Shown one piece after another: positions 56,132 to 63,982 of a stretch of DNA of 64,000 nucleotides (position 1 is its first letter; every line of letters starts with the position of its first letter). The position numbers and the translations under genes are program-made. The stretch comes from Gammaproteobacteria bacterium (GTDB lineage: Bacteria > Pseudomonadota > Gammaproteobacteria > Natronospirales > REEB76). The stretch lies in NCBI GenBank assembly GCA_035279405.1, contig DATEHU010000033.1, positions 1-64,000 on the forward strand. The letters are read 5' to 3'. The notes under the pieces were generated by a model. That model was not told the origin of the DNA. It saw only the letters and a list, made by a program, of their open reading frames with translations, and did not search any database.

Positions 56132-57535
56132 ATGCAGATACCCGTGCGATTCCTGGCCATCTCCCTGGCTGCCGTGACCTTGTTGGCGCAGGGCTGTGCA
56201 TCCCAGCCGCCCAAAGCCAGCCCCAACGTCAGCGCCACCGCAGTGATGAACAAGGCGCCGGCTCAGGCCACGGCGGTGGCGGCCGCCATCGCCAAGGCCG
56301 AGCACACCGGGGTGTTGCTCGACCGCGTGGTGGCGGTGGTCAACGACCAGGTGATCCTCCGCAGCGAGCTGGACCAGCGCGTCGCGGACATCACCCGCCA
56401 GATTCAGGCCGAGGGCACGGCGTTGCCGCCGGCGGATGTGCTGCGCAAACAGGTGCTCGACCAGATGGTCATGACGCGGCTCGAACTGCAGATGGCGGAC
56501 AGCAAGGGCGTGAGCGTGAGCGATGACACCGTCAACCAGAACTTGAGCCGCATCGCCGAGCGCAATGGCCTGACCCTTGCGCAGTTGCCGGCCAAGCTGC
56601 AGGAACAAGGCATCAGTTACGCCGATTTTCGCAAGGACCTGCGCGACCAGTTGATCATTCACCAGCTCGAACAGCAGGTGGTCAACGACCAGATGCACAT
56701 CACCCCGCGCGAAGTGCAGACACAGCTTGATGCCGATGCTGCCAACGGCGATGCCGACAATCAATACCATCTGTCCCAGATCCTGATCACCATTCCCGCC
56801 GATCCCACTGCTGAACAGGCGGCGGCGGCGCGCAACAAGGCCGAGGATGTTTACCAAAAACTCAAACACGGTGCGGATTTTGCCGCTACGGCCGTGGAAT
56901 ATTCCCAGGGACAGCAGGCGCTCAAGGGCGGAGATCTCGGCTGGCGCAAGGGATCGGAAATGCCCACGATCTTCGCCGACGCGGTGCGTCAGATGAAACC
57001 CGGCGACATCAGCGCGCCGATTTCCAGTCCCAGCGGTTTTCACATTGTCAGGCTGGATGACGTGAAGATTGCGGCCGCCGGCAAGCATGAAATCACACAA
57101 GTGCATGCGCGTCACATTCTGATCCGCACCAGCGCCATCATGAGCGACGCCCAGGCCGATGCGAAACTCGCGGAGCTGCGCAAGCAGATTCTGGCCGGCG
57201 CTGACTTCGCAACCCTGGCCAAACAGTATTCCGCGGATCCAGGCTCGGCCAACAACGGCGGCGATCTGGGCTGGGTGGATCCCAATGCCATGGTTCCCGC
57301 CTTCGCGGCCCAGATGGACAAACTGCAGGTGGGTCAGATCAGCGAGCCGTTCAAGACCCAGTTTGGCTGGCACATCGTGCAGGTTCTGGGCCGCCGCAGC
57401 GTGGACCAAACCGCGGAATATGCGCAGAACAAAGCGTATGACGCGATCTATGCACGCAAATCCGAGGAAATCATCCAGCAGTGGCTCAGCCAGCTCAAGG
57501 ATTCCGCCTTCATCGAATACCATCTGGAAAGCTGA
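56132..57535 (+). CDS. surA: Periplasmic chaperone / parvulin isomerase SurA
   Basis: Encodes 467 residues. After a signal sequence comes the N-domain (VLLDRVVAVVNDQVILRSELDQR). Two parvulin domains follow, near residues 205-310 (YHLSQILITIP, LKGGDLGWRKGSEMP) and 320-425 (VHARHILIRTS, NNGGDLGWVDPNAMVP). A C-terminal helix completes it. It escorts outer-membrane proteins to Bam, including LptD upstream. The signal ends LLAQGC, which is close to but not a good lipobox. The order lptD-surA-pdxA-ksgA is conserved. Confidence 0.95.
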   Translation: MQIPVRFLAISLAAVTLLAQGCASQPPKASPNVSATAVMNKAPAQATAVAAAIAKAEHTGVLLDRVVAVVNDQVILRSELDQRVADITRQIQAEGTALPPADVLRKQVLDQMVMTRLELQMADSKGVSVSDDTVNQNLSRIAERNGLTLAQLPAKLQEQGISYADFRKDLRDQLIIHQLEQQVVNDQMHITPREVQTQLDADAANGDADNQYHLSQILITIPADPTAEQAAAARNKAEDVYQKLKHGADFAATAVEYSQGQQALKGGDLGWRKGSEMPTIFADAVRQMKPGDISAPISSPSGFHIVRLDDVKIAAAGKHEITQVHARHILIRTSAIMSDAQADAKLAELRKQILAGADFATLAKQYSADPGSANNGGDLGWVDPNAMVPAFAAQMDKLQVGQISEPFKTQFGWHIVQVLGRRSVDQTAEYAQNKAYDAIYARKSEEIIQQWLSQLKDSAFIEYHLES

Positions 57536-57552
57536 GCCGCACCGCTCACGCC

Positions 57553-58551
57553 ATGCCCGCAACCCTCCCGCGCATCGCGCTCACCACCGGCGAGCCCGCG
57601 GGCATCGGTCCGGATATCTGCTTGGCGCTGGCACAAAGCGCCCACAACTGCGACATTGTTGCACTCGGCGATCCGGAACTGCTCGCCGCACGCGCACGCC
57701 AGTTGCGGCTTGATCTCAGCCTGAACGACTACGTTCCCGCGCAGCGCACTGCACACATTGCACAGCATCTGACGGTACTGCCGATCAATCTGCGTGCGCC
57801 GGTTACGGCCGGCAAACTGAATTCAACCAATGCACGCTACGTACTCGATCTGCTGGATCGCGCAATTACCGGTTGCCTGAGTGGCGAGTTCGACGCCATG
57901 GTCACCGCGCCGGTGCACAAGGGCGTCATCAACGACGCCGGCATGCCCTTCACCGGCCACACCGAATACCTGGCCGAGCGCTGCCGTGCGCCGGCACCGG
58001 TCATGCTGCTTACGGCCGGCGCGCTGCGCGTAGCGCTCGCCACCACCCACCTGCCGCTCTTGGCGGTGCCGCGCGCAATTACCCGCGACTCGCTCACGCA
58101 CATATTGCGCGTGCTGGATGCGGAATTGCGTAGCAAATTCGGCGTTGCCACACCGAGCATTCTGGTGCTCGGCCTCAATCCGCACGCCGGCGAAGGCGGC
58201 CACCTGGGCCGGGAGGAAATCGAGGTGATTGCCCCGGTGTGTGACGCGCTGCGCGCGCAAGGCCTGCAGCTCACGGGCCCGGTGGCCGCCGACACCGCAT
58301 TCAGTCCGCAACACCTGAAAAATGTGGACGCGGTGCTCGCCATGTACCACGATCAGGGCTTGCCGGTCCTGAAGTACGCGGGTTTTGGTCACGCCGTGAA
58401 CGTCACGCTTGGCCTGCCCATCATCCGCACTTCCGTGGATCACGGCACGGCGTTGGAACTCGCCGGCAGCGGCCGTGCCGAACATTCCAGTCTGGAAGCG
58501 GCGGTAGAAATGGCGTTAGCGATCGTTCGAAATGCAAGAGCGGGACACTAG
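57553..58551 (+). CDS. pdxA: 4-hydroxythreonine-4-phosphate dehydrogenase
   Basis: Encodes 332 residues from ATG 57553. It starts PRIALTTGEPAGIGPDICL and contains VTAPVHKGVINDAG, FTGHTEYLAE with metal-binding histidine, GLNPHAGEGGHLGREE and the C-terminal HDQGLPVLKYAGFG. It makes the aminoacetone phosphate precursor of pyridoxal phosphate. It lies 17 bp after surA. The last gene of its run before the palindromic repeat is this one. Confidence 0.95.
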   Translation: MPATLPRIALTTGEPAGIGPDICLALAQSAHNCDIVALGDPELLAARARQLRLDLSLNDYVPAQRTAHIAQHLTVLPINLRAPVTAGKLNSTNARYVLDLLDRAITGCLSGEFDAMVTAPVHKGVINDAGMPFTGHTEYLAERCRAPAPVMLLTAGALRVALATTHLPLLAVPRAITRDSLTHILRVLDAELRSKFGVATPSILVLGLNPHAGEGGHLGREEIEVIAPVCDALRAQGLQLTGPVAADTAFSPQHLKNVDAVLAMYHDQGLPVLKYAGFGHAVNVTLGLPIIRTSVDHGTALELAGSGRAEHSSLEAAVEMALAIVRNARAGH

Positions 58552-58595
58552 ATATCATCCGCCAGTGTCAACACGCGCCCTTCAAATTCCTTACT

Positions 58596-58632
58596 CCCTC
58601 TCCCCCTTGGGGGAGAGGCAAGGGTGAGGGGG
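58596..58632. repeat. CCTCTCCCCC palindrome, copy A, overlapping ksgA ribosome-binding site
   Basis: CCTCTCCCCC (58597-58606) and GGGGGAGAGG (58609-58618) pair perfectly around TT. A tail CAAGGGTGAGGGGG (58619-58632) follows. The same tail and hairpin occur at 63383-63420. The GAGGGGG of the tail sits 5 bases before the ksgA ATG, so the repeat supplies its Shine-Dalgarno sequence. Confidence 0.8.
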
Positions 58633-58637
58633 ACTGA

Positions 58638-59408
58638 ATGGAACACCGTCCCCGCAAGCGTTTTGGTCAGCATTTCCTGCACGACCGCAACGTCATCAGG
58701 AAAATCCTGCTGGCGGTCAATCCGCAGCCGGGAGACACACTGATCGAAATCGGTCCGGGCTTGGGCGCGCTGACGCTGCCACTGCTGGAGCGCTGCGGAC
58801 GGCTCACCGCCGTGGAACTGGATCGCGACGTGATACCGCGACTTCAAACCGCAGCGCAAGGCAAGGGCGAATTGCAAGTCATCCAGGCAGACGCGCTCAA
58901 AACGGACTTCGGTGCGTTCGCGCCGGCGGGAGGAAAGATCCGGATCGTGGGCAACCTGCCTTACAACATCTCCACGCCGCTCCTGTTCCACCTGCTGGAT
59001 TACGCCGCGGCCATTACCGACATGCACTTCATGCTGCAGAAGGAAGTCGTGCAGCGCATGGCGGCAAAACCCGGCGGTAAAGACTACGGCCGGCTCACGG
59101 TAATGCTCACGGCACGCTGCCGAGTCGAGCCGCTGTTCAGCATCGGCTCAGGCGCATTCACGCCTGCACCCAGAGTGGAATCGGCTTTTGTACGCCTGAC
59201 GCCATACATCACGCCGCCCTTCGAAATCGCCGACCGGGCGCACTTTGCGCAGCTCGTAAGCCAGGCCTTCAGCCGGCGGCGCAAGACCTTGCGCAATGCG
59301 CTCCGCGGGTTGCGGGACGACGCCGCCATCCGCGCGGCCGGCCTGGATCCCATGGCGCGCCCCGAAACCCTGAGCGCCGGTGATTATGCCCGCCTTGCGG
59401 CGCGCTGA
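58638..59408 (+). CDS. ksgA: 16S rRNA (adenine-1518/1519-N6)-dimethyltransferase
   Basis: Encodes 256 residues. RKRFGQHFLHD precedes the SAM loop IEIGPGLGALT, ELDRDV and the catalytic NLPYNIS. QAFSRRRKTLRNAL lies near the C-terminus. It dimethylates two adenines in helix 45 during 30S maturation. The start ATG 58638 has a ribosome-binding site derived from an extragenic repeat. Confidence 0.96.
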   Translation: MEHRPRKRFGQHFLHDRNVIRKILLAVNPQPGDTLIEIGPGLGALTLPLLERCGRLTAVELDRDVIPRLQTAAQGKGELQVIQADALKTDFGAFAPAGGKIRIVGNLPYNISTPLLFHLLDYAAAITDMHFMLQKEVVQRMAAKPGGKDYGRLTVMLTARCRVEPLFSIGSGAFTPAPRVESAFVRLTPYITPPFEIADRAHFAQLVSQAFSRRRKTLRNALRGLRDDAAIRAAGLDPMARPETLSAGDYARLAAR

Positions 59409-59469
59409 TCAGGCTGGTATCCGGACTCCACCTCCGTATACTTGGCAGGCCCGCACCCGGAGAATTGGC

Positions 59470-59907
59470 ATGAGCGGCTATCAGCACATTCTCACCGCCG
59501 TGGACCTGACGCAGGACAGCGAGGTCGTGGCACGCCGCGGCCGGGAGCTGGCCGAGCGCTTTGGCGCTAAGCTCAGTCTGCTGCACGTGGTGGAATTCAT
59601 CCCGGTGGATCCGGCCGGCGAGGCGCTGCTGCCGCCGCCGGTGGACGTGGATGGCGAACTGATAAAAGGCGCACGTCAGCGGCTAAGCGCCTTGTGCGCT
59701 AGTTTGGGTCTGCGAAACGCAAAGTCGCGCGTCGAAGTCGGCAACATCAAAGCGGAAATCCTGCGGGTGGTGGCCGAAGAGCAGGCTGACCTGCTGGTGC
59801 TCGGCAGTCACGGCCGTCACGGCTTGGCGTTGCTCATGGGCTCGACGGAAAAATCGCTGGTACATAAAGCGCCGTGTGACGTATTGGCGGTGAGGCTTAA
59901 TCCATAA
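59470..59907 (+). CDS. Universal stress protein (UspA family, ATP-binding type)
   Basis: Encodes 145 residues from ATG 59470 (GGAGAA at 59459-59464). The fold starts YQHILTAVDLTQDSE. The ATP-binding motif GSHGRHGLALLMGSTEKSLV is complete, unlike in non-nucleotide UspA. The end PCDVLAVRLNP is repeated as a separate piece at 60086-60118. It is inserted between ksgA and apaG, which are usually adjacent. A TATACT at 59437-59442 may be its -10. Confidence 0.9.
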   Translation: MSGYQHILTAVDLTQDSEVVARRGRELAERFGAKLSLLHVVEFIPVDPAGEALLPPPVDVDGELIKGARQRLSALCASLGLRNAKSRVEVGNIKAEILRVVAEEQADLLVLGSHGRHGLALLMGSTEKSLVHKAPCDVLAVRLNP

Positions 59908-60085
59908 CCGTCCCTGGCATGTCCACCATTCCAAACTTCCATGTTTGGCCGCTCGCCGGAGTGAAGCAGTACTTCGCCTGATGCACCGGCTCATCCTTGG
60001 TGAGCCAACCAGCCCGGCCTTACATGGCCGGGCGCTCGATCGGGCGGGAATGCCACCGGCATTCCCGCAGGAATCCCGATCTCGC
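59908..60085. repeat. Hairpin array behind the universal stress gene
   Basis: No gene is seen. Three hairpins are 59988-60006 (6-bp stem GGCTCA, 7-base loop), 60012-60033 (8-bp stem GCCCGGCC, loop TTACAT) and 60044-60068 (11-bp stem around ACC). None has a T-run. The array is followed directly by a copy of the stress gene's 3' coding end. The layout resembles the array behind tRNA-Met. Confidence 0.7.
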
Positions 60086-60118
60086 CCCTGCGATGTCCTG
60101 GCGGTGCGTTTGAGTTAG
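60086..60118 (+). pseudogene. Detached usp 3' end (PCDVLAVRL)
   Basis: Reading from 60086 the codons give PCDVLAVRLS and a stop at 60116-60118. The first nine residues equal the end of the stress protein at 59872-59898. At base level 7 of the 9 codons differ while the amino acids do not. It is therefore not a fresh duplication but a homologous end, either native and displaced or from a lost second usp gene. Confidence 0.7.
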
Positions 60119-60178
60119 CTGCCGATAACCGCGGCAATTCCGGTAAAATACCGCGGTCGCTTCAGCCTTCCATTTGCC

Positions 60179-60562
60179 ATGACGAATCTGAACCCCAACA
60201 GCATCCGCGTGGATGTGGAAACCGCGTTTGTGCCGGCCCAGTCCGATCCGGCCCAGAACCGCTTTGCATTTGCCTACACCATCACCATCCGCAACGAAGG
60301 CTCGGTGCCGGCCAAGCTGCTCACCCGTCACTGGCTGATTACCGACGCCAACGGCAAGGTGCAGGAAGTGCGCGGCGAGGGCGTGGTGGGCGAGCAGCCC
60401 TACCTCAAGCCCGGCGAAGGCTTCAGGTATTCGAGCGGCGCGATTCTCGAAACCCCGGTGGGTGCCATGCAGGGCGCCTATCAGATGGTCAACGACCAGG
60501 GCGAGCACTTCGACGCGCCCATCGCGCCGTTCCGTCTGGCGGTGCCGGGCCTGTTGCATTGA
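60179..60562 (+). CDS. apaG: ApaG (Co2+/Mg2+ efflux-associated) protein
   Basis: Encodes 127 residues, the family size. Landmarks are [23 protein letters not shown] (split across residues 9-31), [20 protein letters not shown], and [20 protein letters not shown]. It is a fibronectin-type fold protein linked to divalent cation handling; the precise role is not settled. It precedes apaH as usual, with a palindromic repeat in between. Confidence 0.94.
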   Translation: MTNLNPNSIRVDVETAFVPAQSDPAQNRFAFAYTITIRNEGSVPAKLLTRHWLITDANGKVQEVRGEGVVGEQPYLKPGEGFRYSSGAILETPVGAMQGAYQMVNDQGEHFDAPIAPFRLAVPGLLH

Positions 60563-60565
60563 TAC

Positions 60566-60618
60566 CTTCCCTCTCCTTGTCCATTCTCCCCCAGAGGGGG
60601 AGAAGCAGGATGAGGGGG
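60566..60618. repeat. CCTCTCCCCC palindrome family, copy B (diverged)
   Basis: TTCTCCCCC (60584-60592) and GGGGGAGAA (60596-60604) pair around AGA, followed by GCAGGATGAGGGGG. It is longer and more diverged than copies A and C. It fills the 79-bp apaG-apaH gap. Confidence 0.7.
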
Positions 60619-60641
60619 CCAAAGCAGAGTAGCACGCAATA

Positions 60642-61481
60642 ATGGCGATCTTCGCGGTCGGCGACATCCAGGGTTGTTACGACGAGCTGCAGCAACTGCT
60701 GACGCGCATCAAGTTCAATCCCGCCGAAGACCGGCTGTGGTTTACCGGCGACCTGGTGAATCGCGGACCCAATTCGCTGGACACGCTGCGCTTCGTGAAG
60801 AGTCTGGGCGAACGCGCTGTGTGCGTGCTTGGCAATCACGACCTGCACCTGCTGGCATTGGCCGCGGGCGTGCACGGGCACAAATCCGCCGACACTCTGG
60901 ATGCGGTGCTGGCGGCGCCGGATCGCGACGACCTGCTCCACTGGCTACGCCACCGCCCCTTGCTGCATCACGACGCGGTGCTCGGCTTCACGCTGGTGCA
61001 CGCGGGTCTGCCACCGGAGTGGAACCTGGCCACGGCCAGCGACTGCGCGCACGAACTGGAAACCGCACTGCGTGCGGCCGATTACGCGGAATTCTTCCGT
61101 CACATGTACGGCAACCAGCCGAGCCGGTGGTCGCCGGATTTGCAGGGCATCGAACGCCTGCGCTTCAGCGTCAACTGTTTCACGCGCTTGCGCTACGTGA
61201 GCACGCATGGCGATCTCGACCTGACCAGCAAAGGTGCACCAGGCTCGCAGCCCGACGGCTTTCTGCCGTGGTTCGCAGTGCCGGAGCGCAAGAGTGCCGA
61301 GCTGCACGTCATCTTCGGCCACTGGTCCACGGTCGGCGTAGTGAAAGGTCATAACGTCTACCCGCTGGACACCGGCTGCGTGTGGGGCGGGCGGTTATCG
61401 GCATTGCGCCTGGATGGCGACGGCAGCGGCGGCTGGTATTGCGTGGACTGCCCCGGCGCGCAGCGGCCAAAGACTGGCTAG
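60642..61481 (+). CDS. apaH: Diadenosine tetraphosphatase (symmetrical)
   Basis: Encodes 279 residues. The metallophosphoesterase motifs are VGDIQGCYDEL, FTGDLVNRGPNSLDTL, VLGNHDLHLLAL, HAGLPPEW and IFGHWST. It cleaves Ap4A to two ADP and can decap Np4-capped RNA. ATG 60642 matches the family start (MAIFAVGDIQGC). The neighbours apaG and ksgA support the assignment. Confidence 0.96.
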   Translation: MAIFAVGDIQGCYDELQQLLTRIKFNPAEDRLWFTGDLVNRGPNSLDTLRFVKSLGERAVCVLGNHDLHLLALAAGVHGHKSADTLDAVLAAPDRDDLLHWLRHRPLLHHDAVLGFTLVHAGLPPEWNLATASDCAHELETALRAADYAEFFRHMYGNQPSRWSPDLQGIERLRFSVNCFTRLRYVSTHGDLDLTSKGAPGSQPDGFLPWFAVPERKSAELHVIFGHWSTVGVVKGHNVYPLDTGCVWGGRLSALRLDGDGSGGWYCVDCPGAQRPKTG

Positions 61482-61505
61482 ACAGCAAGGGTAGAATCAG
61501 GCGCC

Positions 61506-62951
61506 ATGGAAAAACTCGCCAACTATATTGACGGCCAACTCGCCCCCGCCGCCTCCGGCGGCTGGCTGGAGGATTTTGAGCCGGCCACCGGCAAGCCTTA
61601 CGCGCGCATTCCGGATTCCCACAAGACCGACATAGACAATGCCGTCGCCGCGGCCCAGCGCGCGTTTCCAAAATGGTCGGCGACCAGCAGCGCCGAACGT
61701 GGCGCATGGCTGCACAAACTCGCATCGTTGGTGGAGCGCGATCTGGAAAAACTGGTGCACGCCGAAAGCATGGATTCCGGCAAACCCGTGGCGCTCGCGC
61801 GCAGCCTCGACATCCCGCGCGCCGTCGCCAATCTGCGCTTCTTTGCCGCGGCCGCGACCCAGTTCGCCAGCGAGTCCCATGCCATGGAATCCGGCGCCAT
61901 CAATTACACCCTGCGCTCGCCCCTGGGCGTAGTGGGCTGCATCTCGCCGTGGAACCTGCCGCTGTATCTGTTCACCTGGAAACTCGCACCGGCGCTCGCC
62001 GCCGGCAACTGCGTGGTGGCCAAGCCTTCCGAACTCACGCCCATGACGGCGTACTTGTTCTCCGAACTCTGCATCGAGGCCAGACTGCCGGCGGGCGTGC
62101 TCAACGTGGTGCACGGCCTGGGGCCCAAGGCCGGGGCACTGCTGGTGGAACACCCGGACGTAAAAGCCATATCCTTCACCGGCGGCACCAAAACCGGCGC
62201 CGACATCGCGAGCCGTGCCGCACCCAAGTTCAAGAAACTGTCGCTGGAACTGGGCGGCAAGAATCCGACGGTCGTGTTTGCCGACTGCGATTTCGAGCGC
62301 ACGGTTTCGGAAAGCGTGCGCGCGGCGTTTTCCAACCAGGGTGAGATCTGCCTGTGCGGCTCGCGCATCCTGGTGGAACGCAGTCTGTACGAGCGCTTCC
62401 GCCAAGCTTTTGTGCAGCACGCAAAAGAGCTGCGGCTCGGCGATCCCGCGGATGAGCGCACCGAACAGGGCCCGTTGATCTCCGAAGCTCATCTGCAAAA
62501 AGTGCTGGGCTATCTCGATCTCGCGCGCAAGGAGGGCGGCAAAATTCTCTGCGGCGGGCGGCGCGCGAATCTGAACGGCCGCTGCACCACAGGCTGGTTC
62601 GTGGAACCCACGGTCATCGAAAACCTGCCGCACGACTGCCGGACCAATCAGGAGGAGATTTTCGGCCCGTTGGTCACGCTAATTCCTTTTGATACCGAAG
62701 ACCAGGCCATCGCCTGGGCCAACAGCACGCCCTACGGCCTCGCCGCGTCCTTATGGAGCGAGAATAATTCGCGCTGCCACCGCGTCGCCGCACGGCTCGA
62801 AGCGGGCTTGATTTGGGTGAATTGCTGGATGCTGCGCGATCTGCGCGTGCCCATGGGCGGCGTGAAACAATCCGGCACCGGCCGCGAGGGCGGCTGGGAA
62901 GCCATGCGATTTTTTACCGAAGCGCGAAACGTTTGTATCAAATATGCATAA
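61506..62951 (+). CDS. 2-aminomuconate 6-semialdehyde dehydrogenase
   Basis: Encodes 481 residues of the aldehyde dehydrogenase superfamily. Landmarks are SPWNLPLYLFTWKLAPALAA (NAD site), the general base in LELGGKNP, the nucleophile in FSNQGEICLCGSRI and EEIFGPLVTL. The 2-hydroxymuconic/2-aminomuconic subgroup is favoured by the neighbours: a RidA-type deaminase and 3-hydroxyanthranilate dioxygenase. It would oxidise aminomuconate semialdehyde with NAD in the lower kynurenine pathway. It lies 24 bp after apaH and overlaps the next gene by eight bases. Confidence 0.88.
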   Translation: MEKLANYIDGQLAPAASGGWLEDFEPATGKPYARIPDSHKTDIDNAVAAAQRAFPKWSATSSAERGAWLHKLASLVERDLEKLVHAESMDSGKPVALARSLDIPRAVANLRFFAAAATQFASESHAMESGAINYTLRSPLGVVGCISPWNLPLYLFTWKLAPALAAGNCVVAKPSELTPMTAYLFSELCIEARLPAGVLNVVHGLGPKAGALLVEHPDVKAISFTGGTKTGADIASRAAPKFKKLSLELGGKNPTVVFADCDFERTVSESVRAAFSNQGEICLCGSRILVERSLYERFRQAFVQHAKELRLGDPADERTEQGPLISEAHLQKVLGYLDLARKEGGKILCGGRRANLNGRCTTGWFVEPTVIENLPHDCRTNQEEIFGPLVTLIPFDTEDQAIAWANSTPYGLAASLWSENNSRCHRVAARLEAGLIWVNCWMLRDLRVPMGGVKQSGTGREGGWEAMRFFTEARNVCIKYA

Positions 62952-63363
62952 TTCAGACAGAATCCAGTCGGCAAGAGCGCCCGAGCCCGTGGGACCCTAT
63001 CCCCATGCGCGCCGCGTAGGCAATCTACTGTTCCTGTCGGGCGTCGGCCCGCGCAAGCGTGGCAGCAAGGAAATTCCCGGCGTGACCCTGGATGCCCACG
63101 GCAAAGTCGTGGATCACGACATCGAAGCGCAGTGCCGCGCGGTGTTCGAGAACGTGCGCCTGATCCTGGAAGATGCCGGCTCGAGCTGGAACCAGCTGGT
63201 GGACGTGACCGTGTTTCTCACCGACATGCAGCGCGATTTTGCCGCCTACAATCGCATCTATGCCGAGTATTTCAAGGACAACTTGCCCTCCCGCACCACC
63301 GTCGAAGTCACCGCCCTGCCTACGCCCATCGCCATCGAATTGAAGTGCATTGCGGTCATATAG
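62944..63363 (+). CDS. RidA-family 2-aminomuconate deaminase
   Basis: Encodes 139 residues of the Rid/YjgF family. It has VGPYPHARRVGNLLFLSGVG and the conserved arginine region LPSRTTVEVTALP. IAIELKCIAV ends it. Placement between an aminomuconate semialdehyde dehydrogenase and 3-hydroxyanthranilate dioxygenase points to 2-aminomuconate deaminase (AmnD/NbaF type) rather than a general enamine deaminase. It is translationally coupled to the dehydrogenase. Confidence 0.85.
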   Translation: MHNSDRIQSARAPEPVGPYPHARRVGNLLFLSGVGPRKRGSKEIPGVTLDAHGKVVDHDIEAQCRAVFENVRLILEDAGSSWNQLVDVTVFLTDMQRDFAAYNRIYAEYFKDNLPSRTTVEVTALPTPIAIELKCIAVI

Positions 63364-63380
63364 ACCGCAATGGTCATCGT

Positions 63381-63420
63381 CCCCTCTCCCCCTTCAGGGG
63401 GAGAGGCAAGGGTGAGGGGG
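63381..63420. repeat. CCTCTCCCCC palindrome family, copy C
   Basis: CCTCTCCCCC (63383-63392) and GGGGGAGAGG (63397-63406) pair around TTCA, followed by CAAGGGTGAGGGGG (63407-63420). It is nearly identical to copy A. It lies between the deaminase and the dioxygenase; the dioxygenase has its own AGGA site downstream, so this copy does not supply a ribosome-binding site. Confidence 0.8.
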
Positions 63421-63459
63421 TAAAATGCCGGATAAATTGTGGAATCATAGGAAACAGCC

Positions 63460-63981
63460 ATGTGGGACCTGACGCCCATCAATTTCAAAAGCTGGATTGA
63501 CGAGCATCGTGCACTGCTCAAGCCGCCGGTCGGCAACAAGCGCATCTACACCGAGACCGGCTTCGTGGTGCAGGTGGTGGGCGGCCCCAACGCGCGCAAG
63601 GATTTCCACGACGACCCGGGCGAGGAATTCTTCTACATGGTCGAGGGCGACATGCTCCTGAAGACCATGCAGAATGGCAACCCGGTGGACATCCCCATCC
63701 GTGAGGGCGAGATCCTGCTGATTCCGCCGCATTTCCTGCACTCGCCGCAGCGCTATCCCGATACCGTGGGTCTGGTGATCGAGCGCCCGCGGTTGCCGGG
63801 CGAGAAGGATGGCCTGCTGTGGTTCTGCGAAAACTGCCACCAAAAATTGTACGAGGAATACTTCCGCCTCGAGAACATCGAGACCCAGTTTCCGCCGGTA
63901 TTTGACCGCTTCTTCGGCAGCTTGCAACACAGAACTTGCAGGCAATGTGGCGTTACGATGGAAGTCCCAAAGAAGGGGTAG
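63460..63981 (+). CDS. nbaC: 3-hydroxyanthranilate 3,4-dioxygenase
   Basis: Encodes 173 residues, the bacterial length. The cupin iron ligands are H50, E56 and H94, aligning with H51, E57 and H95 known for the Ralstonia enzyme. The C-terminal rubredoxin-like site CENC (C123, C126) and CRQC (C160, C163) is intact. It opens the ring of 3-hydroxyanthranilate to 2-amino-3-carboxymuconate semialdehyde in tryptophan breakdown. It follows the deaminase after a repeat. Confidence 0.95.
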   Translation: MWDLTPINFKSWIDEHRALLKPPVGNKRIYTETGFVVQVVGGPNARKDFHDDPGEEFFYMVEGDMLLKTMQNGNPVDIPIREGEILLIPPHFLHSPQRYPDTVGLVIERPRLPGEKDGLLWFCENCHQKLYEEYFRLENIETQFPPVFDRFFGSLQHRTCRQCGVTMEVPKKG

Positions 63982-63982
63982 C

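Noticed and set aside
56117-57562. 481-codon minus-strand frame opposite surA
   Set aside because: SurA domains are unmistakable on the plus strand; the antisense product has no recognisable domain.
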